Under the pieces are notes generated by a model. The model was not told where the DNA came from, did no database searches, and saw only the letters and a program-made list of their open reading frames with translations. A stretch of DNA of 64,000 bases from Boswellia sacra. Taxonomy: Eukaryota; Streptophyta; Magnoliopsida; Sapindales; Burseraceae. Made by a program: the position numbers and the translations under genes. How positions within the stretch are numbered: position 1 is the stretch's first letter; each line of letters opens with the position of its first letter. Location of the stretch: positions 434,001 through 498,000 of the forward strand of contig SNVD02013305.1 of the NCBI GenBank assembly GCA_013180625.2. The letters are read 5' to 3'. Of this stretch, positions 46,176 through 58,782 are shown one piece after another.

Positions 46176-49100
46176 ATTTTGGAATTGCATTGTTTCTTTA
46201 CTTTATCAAAAAAAATTTTAAACTATTATTACAATCTAAGTTAGCTATTGGGAACTCAGTGTGCTCAGAGATACAATTTCTTTTTTTCCTCTGCTACTGT
46301 TAACAATTTAGTTGGTAATCTCATAGAAAGATTATATTGCAGTTTGTGGTGATGTCCAGCCTTATATATTTCTGAATGGTGTTTGATAAAATGGAGAGCA
46401 AGATTATAATGATACAGAAAATCCAAGCATCCCTAGAATATTTTAGAGTTTTGATGTCTAAATGCCTTCTAAATAAAATTTCAAAGGGCAATTCTCTCTA
46501 TTTGTGGATATCATTGTTTATCGAATAAAGTTGAATAGTTAAATGGGTCAATGTTCTGGGAAGCGACCAATAATGTTACAGTGATAAAATTTATATACAA
46601 TTTTTTTTTTTGCAAAATTAATTAAACATCAACTAAATGACTGATAAACATAAAAGTTAATAAAATAATTATTAATAAGTTATTTATTATTAAATAAGTT
46701 ATATCGTATCAATTATATATATAAATTTTATAAATATAATATTACTCAGATAACAATTGAGTTGCAAGTGACAAGTGCCGTTTCAACAATGTCCAAACAC
46801 AATCATCCAGGGCTGTTTTCCTTCTTGGCGGCTACCCATAAAAACATAATAATACATTTTAATAGAATCCAGCTTAATTATTTTCAAGTATTCAATATAT
46901 AACTTTTCAGTTTCACAAACTCCTCCGAGACGTGGCAGCCCGTAGCACCCCTCACGTGTACTAGAGGCAGTCAGGTGTAATATATCAACGGCCTCAACCC
47001 AGTCTATGTCGAATTTCGTTGTTTGAGTCATCGTCACATTGACTTGAGTATGCTTTTACAATTTGAAATTCGAAACGATATTATAAATAATTTACTGATA
47101 GTAGCTTTATAAGGCGGCTGCAACTCCAGCAGAATAATGGTTCGGGTGTGGCTACGATATAACAGTTGATACATACTATATCAATTTTTAAAATTATAAA
47201 TAAATTTATAATATCAATATAATTTTTATATAATTTAAAAAATTGATATATCAATACATCACAATACTTTAGTATCATCCGATTGATTCATGTGAATTTG
47301 TAATTGGCCAAAAATTTCCCAGCTTGCTTTGAGCATGATTTATCACCTACTTCACATTATTTATGTGAGAGTTACTATGCATACTCTGTTTTAGCTTACT
47401 CAATACTCTGTTTGATTTCTATTGTTAGGTTCATTGCTTTCTCCTTTATGCAGCAAATTTATCTTAATTATAAATTTCACCATTGTATTTTTATCAAGAT
47501 CTCTAACCCATTTTAGGTTCAGTTTAGGGTTACCGTTGCAGTAAAAAGAAGCATTTTTTTTTGTAGCAATAATAATACAAGGAGTTTAAGATTTCTTTTC
47601 AACCTGCTTAAAAAAAGAACCTACTTAAGAACAATCAGGTTTTACAAAGAACTCTAAAATAGGAGATTGGATATTTTTAGAGACTTGATTCTGCTTTTGA
47701 AATGTAAGTACTTTTAATATACAAAATAATTTTGTAAGGGAGAGAGAGGAAAACCAAAACTCAAAACTGACCATACTATCTTCTTCTTTAAGAAGATTCA
47801 ATAGTCAATAGATTTGTGGATTCAACCAATCAATACCCTCCTAATAACTGAGCGCCATCTTTGGCTTCAGAGGTGATGTCATTAATAGTATGAACAGTGT
47901 ATATAACAGCTTATTATATCAAAATTATCAGTAAGGCCCAAAAGAAAGGGCGGCAAAAAACAATGGAGAAAGAAACAAAAGTAATTAGATAAAGTTAAAG
48001 GAGGCTAAGAACAGGATCCTTGTAAACGGTGGGGGATCACATTTTGTACTAATTTAATGCTCTAGGAAAACGCAAATGAAAGTTCAATCTCAGGTGGATG
48101 CATGAATCTGGTCCGTTCTGAAAAAATAAAAAATTCAACATCGTGCTGGCTGCTTTTCCCTTTTGTAATGGCTTTACTTTCATTTGGTATTGGAAAGATA
48201 GATTGGACCAATCAACATATTATAATCCGTTTTATGATGGGTCCTTTTCGATTAGTGGAGTAGCTAATAGTCTCTGTCATCAACATAAACATTAACATAA
48301 ATAAATATAAACATCATCATTGTCGTCTGTGTTTGTGATTATTTTCCTTGCTTGGAGGCTACGGAAATCACATTAATTCATTACTTTTCCGATTTGAACG
48401 GTGGGGTCTGCAAGCAGAACAATGAGAAATTTCTAAGGAAAATTGAAAGATGCCCTTCAATCAGGTTTCTTTAATAAATAATAGTATTTTTAAAAATTTG
48501 TTTGATATGATCTGGTTTAACGTCTAATGGATATATCAGATAATATTCGACGATATCTGATAAATCTATTGAATATCATCTGATAGTATTCAATAACATA
48601 TAGTAGTGCTACTAGACTGAAGGTCATGATATACAAATTTTCAGCGATATGATAATCTTTGTAATCCATGCTTAAATTTTGGATATTTTAAATTTTTCCA
48701 AATTTCTACTTGCTTTATATAATGCTCATGCAACTTATCTGCTGCTCAAAAGATGTATGTTTGTCATAGTTTGCAAACGCTTCAATGTAGATTTGGTCCA
48801 AGGCTATCTATTTGTTTAATTTTCAAGTTTTGAATAGCGCAAACGGTCAAGTAAACTTAATGTGTGCTTGAATTAAATATAGAAAAGCCCAGATTAAGGT
48901 CAAGTTATTAAAATCCAATTAGAGAGTGATCAGGTTGAGATAAGGTATCATGTGGAGAATTAGTCAAAATGACAATAAGTCAACATCTTTTTTTTGACAT
49001 AACAGGATTTTCTCATCATAAAATAATGCTACAAAAAAAAATCATATTTACAAAGTTCATAAACAAAATTTTGATATAATATAGCACTCTTTAAGTTATG

Positions 49101-49434
49101 GACAACATTAATACTTAGTACTTAAGTTTACACAAGTTATTAAAAATATTGAGAGTAACATGAGTAAAATAGCATTGCGTTTATTTTGATAACATCGTAA
49201 GATAATTAAGTTTTGACTTTAAATATTTCTCTTTAAAAAAAACTAGAAGAGTCGAGAAAGTTTTCATTACGTGAAGTTTTTAAACTAAGTTTTTGCATAA
49301 TTTATATAATAAGTCATCTTGTAATACTAGATCAATAATGTAATAATGTTATGGAACACTCAACACTTATGCTTTTGATTTTGTCATATAGATATGCTAC
49401 TGTCAGAGCCCACTACTGTAGCAAAACCGAATAA

Positions 49435-49436
<2 letters not shown>

Positions 49437-49470
<34 letters not shown>
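49437..49470. repeat. (TA)n microsatellite upstream of copy C
   Basis: About 34 bases of uninterrupted alternating A and T lie about 900 bp upstream of the copy C start codon. Confidence 0.85.
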
Positions 49471-49474
<4 letters not shown>

Positions 49475-49545
49475 CCCCGGAAAGAGCTGCAATTACCGAC
49501 TTCAGATTATAAAATGACAAAATCTTGCACTCACATGTTACAGAA

Positions 49546-49572
49546 ATCTGGTCAAATTCCTTGTACATCAAG
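49546..49572 (+). promoter_or_regulatory. 27-bp upstream block shared with copy E
   Basis: ATCTGGTCAAATT, one variable base, CTTGT, one variable base, CATCAAG: the same 27 positions occur at 61917-61943 upstream of copy E with two mismatches. It is 825 bp upstream of the copy C ATG but 378 bp upstream in E, so C has gained intervening AT-rich DNA. Confidence 0.6.
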
Positions 49573-49881
49573 TAAGTATTTGTCTGAAAGTCAAAGACAT
49601 TTATGTTCCCACCTATGAGCCATTATCAATGCCGGTAGGTTTATTACTCAGTTACGATCTAAAATTTATGATATGACGTGACATTTTAAATAATAAATTT
49701 TTTCTGAAGGTGTAGTTTTTTTGTTTATTTTATTTTTTTCTTCGATAAACGTTTATTATATAAATTATAAATTTTTTATTATATTTGAGTTATAAATTCG
49801 GTAATATTAGACCAACGTGCCAGGAAAAAGCCTTACCAATCTCTGCAGCCGCATGTGTTTGCCTTAAAACGGTGCGCATAA

Positions 49882-49925
49882 GGTGGCTGCTGATTTTGTC
49901 GCATTCAACGGATTTTCCCGGAAAC
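49882..49925 (+). promoter_or_regulatory. Conserved promoter block of GRAS copy C
   Basis: GGTGGCTGCTGATTTTGTCG followed by CATTCAACGGA and TTTTCCCGGA. The counterpart upstream of E (62019) aligns without gaps over more than 40 bases, and D (58303) matches GGCGGCT then TTTTGTCTCATTTAACCGA. The core TATA of copy C (TTTATATAGC, 49971-49980) follows 90 bp downstream. Confidence 0.6.
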
Positions 49926-49970
49926 TTCAATAACTTAAAAAGAGTAAACAATAGTTGAATCAGCTGCCCT

Positions 49971-49980
49971 TTTATATAGC
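49971..49980 (+). promoter_or_regulatory. TATA box of GRAS copy C
   Basis: TTTATATAGC is nearly identical to the TATA box of copy B (42711-42719). It puts the start of transcription near 50005 and implies a leader of about 365 bp before the ATG, possibly spliced. Confidence 0.5.
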
Positions 49981-50370
49981 AGGAAAATTTTGGTCTAACC
50001 ACTTAATAAGTATAAACTTCCAGGATTTCACTGATCGAGGTGCCCTTCAGTTTAGATTATCTTTTTGTGTTTCATTTCAGTTCTTTCTTTTCTGTCTGTT
50101 CCTGGTACTCTTTTATGTACTGTACTGATAAATTCCAGATTTTTCAGTTCTATTTATTCCATTGAAGGTGTTTGATCTTTCTTGTTAATTTTCTGACACG
50201 TTGAACATTCATTCATTTCTTGTTCCTTGATTATTATCTTTTTCTTTATATCTAAAGATCAAAACCTTAGGAAAAAAGTTTCAGATTTTTGTTTCATTTT
50301 TCACTTGAGATTCCGAGAGGATCTTAAGCTAAGCTCTCATTAGAATTGTACCGCTACCAAAAAGGTCTGT

Positions 50371-52428
50371 ATGGATACGCTTCTGGAAGGATTTCCTGGC
50401 AGCTTCAAATTTGACCATGGCTCAGGCTCAGTTTTATCTTGTTCATCAAATCAGAATCTTGTCAACGGATTCAATGTCAGTAATGAGTTTATAGATCATC
50501 ATCATCACCATCCACCTTTCCTTCAAACCGATCCGCATCCTCCTGGCTATTTGGGTTCAAGCTCGGATGGAGATTCTCCGGACAGCAGCGAGTCTTACCC
50601 TGTCCTTAAGTTCATAAATGAAATCCTGATGGAAGAAGATCTGGAGGGAAAGCCCTGCATGTTGCAGGACTGCTTGGCCCTCCAAGCTGCTGAAAAGTCC
50701 TTCTATGATGTCCTTGGCCAGAAATACCCACCTTCACCGAATCATGTCCTGCCTTGTTTGAAACAAAATATTGACAACCCTGATGAGTATTTCACTCCTA
50801 ACAGCGGTAATGATAGCGGCGAGAGCTATTATGCCTCTAACAACCTGTTTGATTCTCTAGAAAGTACCCTTGTATTATCAGATTTATACCATCAGTTCAG
50901 CAGAGGACTAGGCGAAGCTCAAGCTGGCAAATATCTTTCAACCGGAGAGAGTGTTAGCCCACCACATCGTGTGGAGGAGTTTTTGGGGAGCTATGATGGG
51001 GAGACTCATTCATCTTATGGATCAAGAGGAAGGAAAAATGATCAGCGCGAGGATTTTGATTATCTTGAAGAAGGGAGGAGCAGCAAGCATTCGGCTCTTT
51101 CTCTTGGAGACTTGGAGCAATCAGCGATGCTTGATGACATACTGCTCTGCAAGAGTGGGACCTATGATTCTTCATGTCCTTTTTTCAAAGATGCGTCAGA
51201 TGAATTAAAGAGGAGATTACAGCAGAGTGAGCAATTAAAGGCACCTAATGGTAGAAAATCGCGCACAAAGAAAAGGGGTAAGGGAAGGGAGGTGGTGGAT
51301 TTGTGGACTCTTCTCACTCAGTGTGCACAAGCTGTGTCTAGCAATGATCAAAGGACTGCAAATGAACTATTAAAGCAGATTAGGCAGCACTCTTCTGCCT
51401 TTGGTGATGGAAACCAAAGATTGGCCTATTACTTTGCTCAGGGCCTTGAGGCACGCCTTGCTGGGACTCAGACACCAATGTTTGTACACGCATCTATTAA
51501 TGCATCCGCATCTGATATTCTAAAGGCTTACCGGATTCATGTTACGTCGTGCCCCTTTCCTAGAATGTCATTTCTTATGGCAAATAGAACGATTGCAAAA
51601 ATAGCAGAGAAGGCAACAAGGCTGCATATTATTGATTTTGGCATTTGCTACGGTTTTCAGTGGCCTTGTCTTATTCATCTTTTCTCCACACGACCTGGTG
51701 GACCTCCCATGCTTCGTATCACGGGCATTGACCTTCCCCAACCGGGTTTCAGGCCAGCCGAAAGAGTTGAGGAGACGGGGCGTCGGTTAGAAAGTTATTG
51801 CAAAAGATTTGGTGTCCCGTTTGAGTACAGTGCCATAGCACAGAAATGGGAGACGATCAAATTAGAAGATCTCAACATTGATAGAGAGGAGGTTACTGTT
51901 GTAAACAGTATGTACAGAATGAAGAACCTGCCTGATGACACAATGATGGATAGCAGTCCAAGAGACGATGTCTTGAAATTGATCAAGAGTATCAATCCAG
52001 ATATATTCATCCATGGAGTTGTCAATGGCACCCACAATGCACCTTTCTTTCTCACAAGGTTCCGGGAGGCACTGTTCCATTACTCCGCATATTTTGATAT
52101 GTTTGATGCCACTGTACCTAGTGAGGATGAAGGGAGAATTCTGTTTGAGAGAGAAGTATTTGGAAGGGAGGCTATGAATGTCATTGCATGTGAAGGTGCA
52201 GAAAGGGTGGAAAGGCCAGAGACATATAAGCAATGGCAGGTGAGAGATCAGAGAGCTGGGTTCAGGAAGGTCAAATTAGATCAGGAGATATTGGGGAAAG
52301 TAAGGAGTATAGTTAAATCAAACTATCATCAGGATTTCATTGTTGATGAGGATGGCCACTGGCTGCTGCAGGGCTGGAAGGGGAGAATAATTCATGCTCT
52401 TTCTTTCTGGAAACCTGTTCAGGATTGA
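50371..52428 (+). CDS. GRAS transcription factor, LISCL/SCL-like, copy C
   Basis: The single-exon frame is 685 aa (MDTLLEGFPGSFKFD), the shortest complete copy. An N-terminal His run (IDHHHHHPPF) is unique to it in the array. The subfamily block LKFINEILMEED starts at residue 79, followed by CMLQDCLALQAAEKSFYDVL, the signature that separates copies C, D and E from A and B. RGRKNDQRED and a Lys/Arg-rich linker (RKSRTKKRGKGREV, possible nuclear localisation signal) precede the GRAS domain, which starts near 308 (VVDLWTLLTQCAQAV). LHIIDFGICYGFQWP begins at 418 and the protein ends GWKGRIIHALSFWKPVQD. Nuclear transcription regulation is inferred from the family. Its promoter shares blocks with copies D and E. 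Confidence 0.92.
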   Translation: MDTLLEGFPGSFKFDHGSGSVLSCSSNQNLVNGFNVSNEFIDHHHHHPPFLQTDPHPPGYLGSSSDGDSPDSSESYPVLKFINEILMEEDLEGKPCMLQDCLALQAAEKSFYDVLGQKYPPSPNHVLPCLKQNIDNPDEYFTPNSGNDSGESYYASNNLFDSLESTLVLSDLYHQFSRGLGEAQAGKYLSTGESVSPPHRVEEFLGSYDGETHSSYGSRGRKNDQREDFDYLEEGRSSKHSALSLGDLEQSAMLDDILLCKSGTYDSSCPFFKDASDELKRRLQQSEQLKAPNGRKSRTKKRGKGREVVDLWTLLTQCAQAVSSNDQRTANELLKQIRQHSSAFGDGNQRLAYYFAQGLEARLAGTQTPMFVHASINASASDILKAYRIHVTSCPFPRMSFLMANRTIAKIAEKATRLHIIDFGICYGFQWPCLIHLFSTRPGGPPMLRITGIDLPQPGFRPAERVEETGRRLESYCKRFGVPFEYSAIAQKWETIKLEDLNIDREEVTVVNSMYRMKNLPDDTMMDSSPRDDVLKLIKSINPDIFIHGVVNGTHNAPFFLTRFREALFHYSAYFDMFDATVPSEDEGRILFEREVFGREAMNVIACEGAERVERPETYKQWQVRDQRAGFRKVKLDQEILGKVRSIVKSNYHQDFIVDEDGHWLLQGWKGRIIHALSFWKPVQD

Positions 52429-53106
52429 TCGAAGCAACAGCAACACCACCACCTATAATTACATTACATTGTGCCAATGGCTCATGTGATCTCTTTATAA
52501 GAGCATTTTTTTCTTTTTTTTTTTTTTTATTTGTAGTACTGATTCTACACCCTCATAGCTTAATGGTGGCTGTAGTATGTAATTTGGTTAGCTTGTAATA
52601 GAAACTCTTTATGCTCTTTAGTTTGCCATTTTTTGAGTTGATCAGATCATTTGTTCAGTTCTGTTGCTCATGAGTTTTCCTCTCCTCACTGTTCTTTACC
52701 GCAAAAACATGAGCCTTCTTTTTGTTAGTAGGAACTATAATCTGAGAATTCAACTTTCCTTTTTGAATGTTATAAGTTGGGAAAGTTGTTATGCATAACA
52801 CAAACAATGATTAAGGGTAATCCTTATTTGTTAATTTCGTATCGTGTTCATGTTGTATTGATGTGTCGGGTCAAAAATGGCCATCTTTATTATAACCTTA
52901 ATACATTATCAATAATAACATATTTAAAATCTTATTATATATATTGATAACATGATATTATTTTAATAATTTCTATATTGAATAGAAAATACATTTATAA
53001 TGGTGTTCCAAAATAAGAAAATTATATCGAAAGAAACTAAAAACCATATTAGTATAATCGATGCCGTATCATGTTCTACAACATATGAAAGGTCATAAAA
53101 AAAGAC

Positions 53107-53180
53107 AGAAAAATCTATGATTAACAAATACAAAAGAAGATGGAGAAAAATCTATGATTAACAAATACAAAAGAAGATGG
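53107..53180. repeat. Perfect 37-bp tandem duplication
   Basis: The unit begins AGAAAAATCTATGATTAACA and ends AAGAAGATGG. The two copies, 53107-53143 and 53144-53180, are identical. Confidence 0.9.
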
Positions 53181-53611
53181 GTCTCAATTGGTTTATGAAC
53201 TTTAGTTACTCTATTTAAGCAGATGCTGTTTTGTTATGGTTGAAAGAGATTTATACAAAGAAAAAAGCAAATATGCTTCATGCATGGCCCGGGCTCATTA
53301 CGTATATAAAGGCCAGATGCTGGATATTTAGATCCTCACAGACAGCTGTTACTGCACACAATCCGTAAGCAGGGTGGACGGAGTGGAAGCACGAATGTCT
53401 TCCTGAATAATGCAACAAAAAAAGAAAAAAAAAAAAAGAAACAATCCAATGCCTTTAAAGTCCAACAGTTCCTCAACAAGTCTTATCCATAAAGATAAAG
53501 GGCAAGTCAAGACCTAAAATCAAGTGGAAAGGTCTAGTAACAATAGGTGAATATTCTTGCATTTTCCCTTTTTTTATGGTTAATAGAAAGATGATTATCG
53601 TTTTAAGAATA

Positions 53612-53700
53612 CAAAATAATCGGAGCCAATGTTTGATAGGACATACAAAGAAAATGCAAAATAATCGGAGCCAATATTTGATAGAACATATAAAGAAATG
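53612..53700. repeat. 45-bp tandem duplication
   Basis: The unit begins CAAAATAATCGGAGCCAAT. The copies at 53612-53656 and 53657-53700 differ at about three positions and one indel. Confidence 0.85.
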
Positions 53701-55042
53701 ATAATTTCTTAAATTTATTTTAGAATAATATTACACTTATAATTTATTTATAATTAATATATTTTTTTAATAATCTGAGTTGATAAAATATTATAGATTA
53801 AACAATTAACATGTCATCAACTCATCAACTGAGGAAATTATAAAAACAATTGATTATATATGAGCTGAAAATATGGTATTACCTCTCATTTTATTGGTAA
53901 ATCATGCAGGTTAAACTTTTAGATAAAACATAAATAATATTTTTCGACATGTTTTCACTGGATAAAAAATGTCTTCAGAGAGTGCAGGCATGCCAGGGCG
54001 CAATCTGTTGCCTCTACATCTTTAAAACGAAATTCAGGTTTTTGCCTTGGATGGGGAATGATTTAAATAATATTTGCGATTTTGTTAACACGATGAGAAG
54101 ATTCCTGGAACCATCCAGCAAGACAACAAATAATGCTTAAAGAAACTTGGAGAGCTTTGATTTTTATATAATTATATAATTATAAAGTTCTCAGATGTGG
54201 TAAAGAGAAAAAGTTGAGTTTCGAGTGCACTGAATCTGGTCCATCATAAGTCATGACCAAACTGCTATATCACCCCCACTTGTGACTTTTAATTAGATGA
54301 CAATTTACTGGTAGACATATTATATTATAATTCATGCTGACGATACCTCCCTTGCACTGCTAGAGTAGCTCTCAGCTAAGCTACTTTTGTCAGAAACATA
54401 ATCTTTCGAGATCATTTCCTTGCTGGGAGGCTATAAACAAACATTATATGGATGCACAGTATTTGATAAAATCCAATTTTGAGTTCAATAACGGGTCGTA
54501 GTCAGTCTGTGAGAAGGTGGCCATATGTAAAGTTAATTTGTTTCATTTCTTAATTTGTCTGGCTTCCTACTGAGAGGGAATATTATCTACGTACGATCTT
54601 TTGTGGGCCTTATCGTGATAGCACAACGAGATTGCTGATGTGATGGTGATGCTGATTGCTGAAAGTTTCCTGGAAGGAGAGATATAGAATGAAATTAATG
54701 TACTGGGGCATTGCAGTCAGATGATGGATTAATGAAACGACTAAGAGAGGAAACAAATAAGCAAACAATTGTTGATAAGCATCAGCTTTGATGAGGTTGA
54801 TGAAGTGACCTTGTCCCAAGTTTTGGCATTGAATAGAGTTGTACAACATACTAAATGTCTAATAATAATTGGAATGTAGTCGTATCATCATATCAAACCC
54901 TTGTAAACTGATCTAAGACTTTATTTGTCAATGAATGCGATGACAGCAGCATGTATTACAAAAAAGAGCAAGTTTATTTATTATTATGGATTTATTAGAC
55001 AAAGAAGGAATCTTATATCTGTGGAAAGTGTTCAATTTTGCA

Positions 55043-57999
55043 CTCTATGATCATATTTGACGCACGATATTTTAAAGTGTTATTTTTAATAATTATATTA
55101 TATTATATTATATTAATTAATATTATGTATAATATAGTATATATTTGATAAAATATTATACTGTACTATTTTTATACTATATTATACTATATTTATATTT
55201 GATGTATTTTTAAATTGTATTACATTATTTTTCATTTAAAAAATAAACAATATATTATTAAATAAATTAAATATTATTTTTACACTAAATCAAATAAATT
55301 AAATACTAAATAAAATAATTATAACCTAGAATTATAAAAATATATAATCTTCCTTATATTTAATTTATATAAATTTTACAAAAATAAATAAAAATCATAC
55401 AAATAACCTTAAAAATAGCATAGTTGAAGTTGTACAAACTTTTATAATGTAGTTTACATAACAAAAATATAAACAAAAGAAATCTATTTAGAACAAAAAT
55501 AATAATGAAAGCGGCATCTATTTTCCAACTATCTTCTCCAAGTGATCACATAGACACTAACCTGAAAGCCATTACCGTTCTAACCGTCATTACAACTATC
55601 ATACAAATAGAAAATATATGTTAGTGAGGATCATAAAGGGTTAACTGCTACATAGAAAGTTAGCAATTAAAGAATATTTATGTGCCTTCATCTTTGACTC
55701 TCAATTACACAGATGAATCGATTGCAATACAAGCTATTAAGTAAAGGTTGTGTGAGGTTTTAAAATGGAATAACCATAGCTCTTTCACAATTTACGTGAG
55801 AAGAATAAGCCTGACAATATCCTAAAATAAATCAGTCTAAAGCTAGATTGAAAATATAACTGTGAAGTTAAATCAGAACCTTTTGGTTGGCTATGTGTTC
55901 ATATATTGATACAATATCCTTCTCATTGTTTAGTGCAGACTTTGTCCCATAAAGGGATTTTTTGTGTACTGAGGAAATACTCTATTAATACAAATCTTGT
56001 TACTTCTTATAAAAATAAAATAAAATTAAAAAAATTCAGAAACACACCGAAGCTTAATTTCTGAACTAGTATAAGTTATATCCTTACTTGATTGTAGCAA
56101 ATGGGCTTAGTCGGAAACAGATTAAATTCAGTAGCAAAGGATATAATAGAAACTAGAGCAAGGCCTAATCTAGCAAAACCAATAACAATGTCGTTCTAGT
56201 TTCATTGCCATACATGTATTCAAATGAGCAGATATAGAAAATGACATAATTTTGAAGCTAAGTACAAGGCCTAACCATCAATGTGTCACTTATGCATGAC
56301 AACCCTCCAGTCAAAATCTCTAGTCATAGTGATGGCACACCAAATTTGAAATAAATTGGATGTATTTGACAGGGTCACATAAACTTAGAAGAACTTACAG
56401 AATTCACAAATAAATCACTCTTTCACAATTTGCTCCATCATTAAAATCTCTGAACACGCACACTTTAGCTCAAAGTTATGCTCCTAGTTGCATTCTTAGC
56501 TAGCCTAGAAGCAAAACACATAACAAATTACATCAGAATCATTTGCATCAGTAAAATCCACCAAACACTAGACGGAAACACATGCCCTTCGTTGCAGGTA
56601 AAATGTTTGTTGCCAGAAGGAGGAAAATTCTGACTTTTTGCTAGGTAGGAATCCCTGAGAAATCGAACAAACCCTGAATCTTGTGGCAACAAACAAGAGA
56701 ACTGACCAACTCAGACTAACCCTCAAGGTTAGATACAGAATCCTATCTAATCAAACCTCAATCACATATTCTAAGAAACTTAACCAAGAAAACTACACAA
56801 TTTTCTTCCTTTTTGATTCCACCCTTCTCTATAACACTGCAAACCCTCTTGACATTCTTGAAGAATGAAAACTCTTGCTACTCACAATATCAAAGTCTCT
56901 TGGTTAATAACCGAGCAAAATGCAGGTGTCATAACATTACTGTCTTCCATACTTTTAAAATTAAAGCAAAATTATAGGATAAACAGTAAACTCAAGATAA
57001 AGCTTTCAAGCAGACTACCATTGATGTAAAACTCGTGATACTCAGGTAACAAACAGAATGATCCTTTCAACAGCAACAAAAAAGATAGCAACATAAATTG
57101 CAAAATAATAAGCACCTGATCCAAGCAAGAAAGCGAGGAGCAGAGTCCCAGTGAACCAGAAACAAGAAAATAACACTAAAACAAAAATTAAAGAAAAAAA
57201 TTACAATTTGCAAGTATATTGTGATTTTATCATATGATTTCATTGACCCAGAAAAAAGGGACGGCCAATTTAGCCGCTGGCTCCATAAAATCCAGACAAC
57301 CCACTGCAACCGCACCTCCAAAAGCGTCACACCAAAAGCCAAACCGCAATACACCTGTGTAAACCCACAACCAGCACAACCGCAACACCAGAAGGGCCAT
57401 AACCCTAATTCAATTGACAACACAACCAGCCACCCCTCTTTTGTAGAACTGCTTTCAACGCCACCATCCCTTATACCCACGGGAAAACCACCAGCTTTCT
57501 TCACTAACACCACCACTATTCTACCACACAAACAAAATCATCTAATCGACTTACACATAGCGAATCACCTATGGTAAATGAGAAAAAAAAAAGAAGACAG
57601 AAAGATAGAGAGAGGGAGGTGAAGGTACCTGAAGACGTCAGAGGAAGATGGAGACGAGAGAGAAAGGCTGAGACAGCGACGTCGACAGAGACAGCAATGG
57701 AGATGAGAGAGTGTCGGAGGCAGAAATGAGAGAGATTCAAAGGTGGAGATGAGACAAAGTCGTGGACAAATGAGAGAAACTAAGATCAGAGGAGGAGATA
57801 GGGATTCGAAATATTTGAAAAATTGTATTAATTTTCTGCAGTGGTTTTTCCCTGCATGAGATAATGTAACGTTCATGAAATTAATTTATGTAGTGTATTA
57901 TTTAATACAATGCAGAGTTTATGTCAAACATAAATATTGTATAAATTAATACAATACAAAATTTTTATATAATACAATGCAGGCTATCAAACATGCCCT
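55043..57999. mobile_element. Candidate 3-kb TIR element, hAT-like
   Basis: The left end near 55046 (ATATTTGACGCACGATATTT) and the reverse complement of the right end (GGGCATGTTTGATAGCCTGC) weakly resemble the ends of the 40317-41020 element. Both ends are followed by TATTATATTATAT-type sequence. The interior holds a C/T-rich block near 57560-57800 that on the - strand could be the 5' end of a transposon gene (frames 57067-57531 and 57565-57876), but no transposase domain is recognisable. No target duplication was found. Confidence 0.3.
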
Positions 58000-58302
58000 T
58001 ATATGTTTACTGATGTTATACTAAACTGTACATATACGGACCGTAATTTTTTGTTTTTGTTTTGACACGGTGATAAAATACAATAATATTGGGTCTTTGT
58101 CAGAGACACGGACATCCCACCACTCATAATGCAATAATTCTACTGAGTTCACAGCTGTCCGATGCCCGCATGATGATGTGCTCTATTGCTTTTAACATCA
58201 TCAACATTCAACACGGCCTGTAAGCCATGTCTTCAAAGTCAAAGTAAAATATATGTATATTTATGTTCAATAATTCTGGTGATTCTAACTGTTCAAATGC
58301 AG

Positions 58303-58330
58303 GGCGGCTCCTTTTGTCTCATTTAACCGA
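58303..58330 (+). promoter_or_regulatory. Conserved promoter block of GRAS copy D
   Basis: GGCGGCTCCTTTTGTCTC then ATTTAACCGA. It matches the block of copy C (49882) over TTTTGT.CATT.AAC.GA and that of E (62019) over GGCGGCT..CTTTTGT. A TATA-like CTATTTAA follows at 58378-58385, 75 bp downstream. Confidence 0.55.
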
Positions 58331-58782
58331 CCCTTCCTTGCTTTTATGAGGAGCGTATCTGTTCCCAATTGCCCCATCTATTTAACAAGTTGTGATTCTC
58401 TACCTTCTGGATGCCAAAGCTGAAGTCTTATCATTCATCAAGGTACTCTTCGTCTTGCTCCTCATGGCTTTTTTGCTGTTAGTTTCTCTTCTTGTATACT
58501 AATCTTTGTACATATGTTTCCTTTCTTATTTTCAGTTTCTGGAAATTTCCCGCAGTTATTTATAACTATTCTTTGATTCTTAACAAGTATCTATCATTGT
58601 TGGGCATCTATTCGCCATCCGATTGATCCTTGTACAAATATTTGGTCTTAAATTTTGGTGCTTTTTGTGTTGAGCAAAGCAGTAGAGCATAGGTGTTGAG
58701 AATTTCATTTATTTTCCTGCAAGATCCCCACTTTGAGAACAAAACTTGATTCAGTTCCTGCAGTTTAGGTCTTTAATTCTAT
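58331..58782 (+). promoter_or_regulatory. 5' leader of GRAS copy D with probable leader intron
   Basis: The donor CATCAAG|GTACTC at 58443 and the acceptor TTCCTGCAG at 58763 would leave a leader exon of about 35-60 bp plus 19 bp before the ATG at 58783. The T-rich stretch between them fits a plant intron. Confidence 0.45.

Larger units (their letters stand above)
46176..49870. other. AT-rich spacer between copies B and C
   Basis: I see no gene. The frames at 46783-47037, 47081-47278 and 47304-47516 carry no domain. From 49437 to 49470 there is a (TA)n microsatellite. The block at 49546-49572 is shared with the upstream region of copy E and is listed separately. Confidence 0.5.
52429..55042. 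other. 3' UTR of copy C and spacer with two young tandem duplications
   Basis: I see no gene. Two perfect or near-perfect tandem duplications lie at 53107-53180 and 53612-53700 and are listed separately. A MITE-like end is visible near 53724. The frames at 53949-54140 and 54610-54849 have no domain. Confidence 0.5.

Noticed and set aside
57067..57876. Frames on both strands near 57.5 kb as a host gene
   Set aside because: The composition is purine/pyrimidine-skewed and repetitive and no domain is seen. They are kept only as possible remains of a transposon gene.
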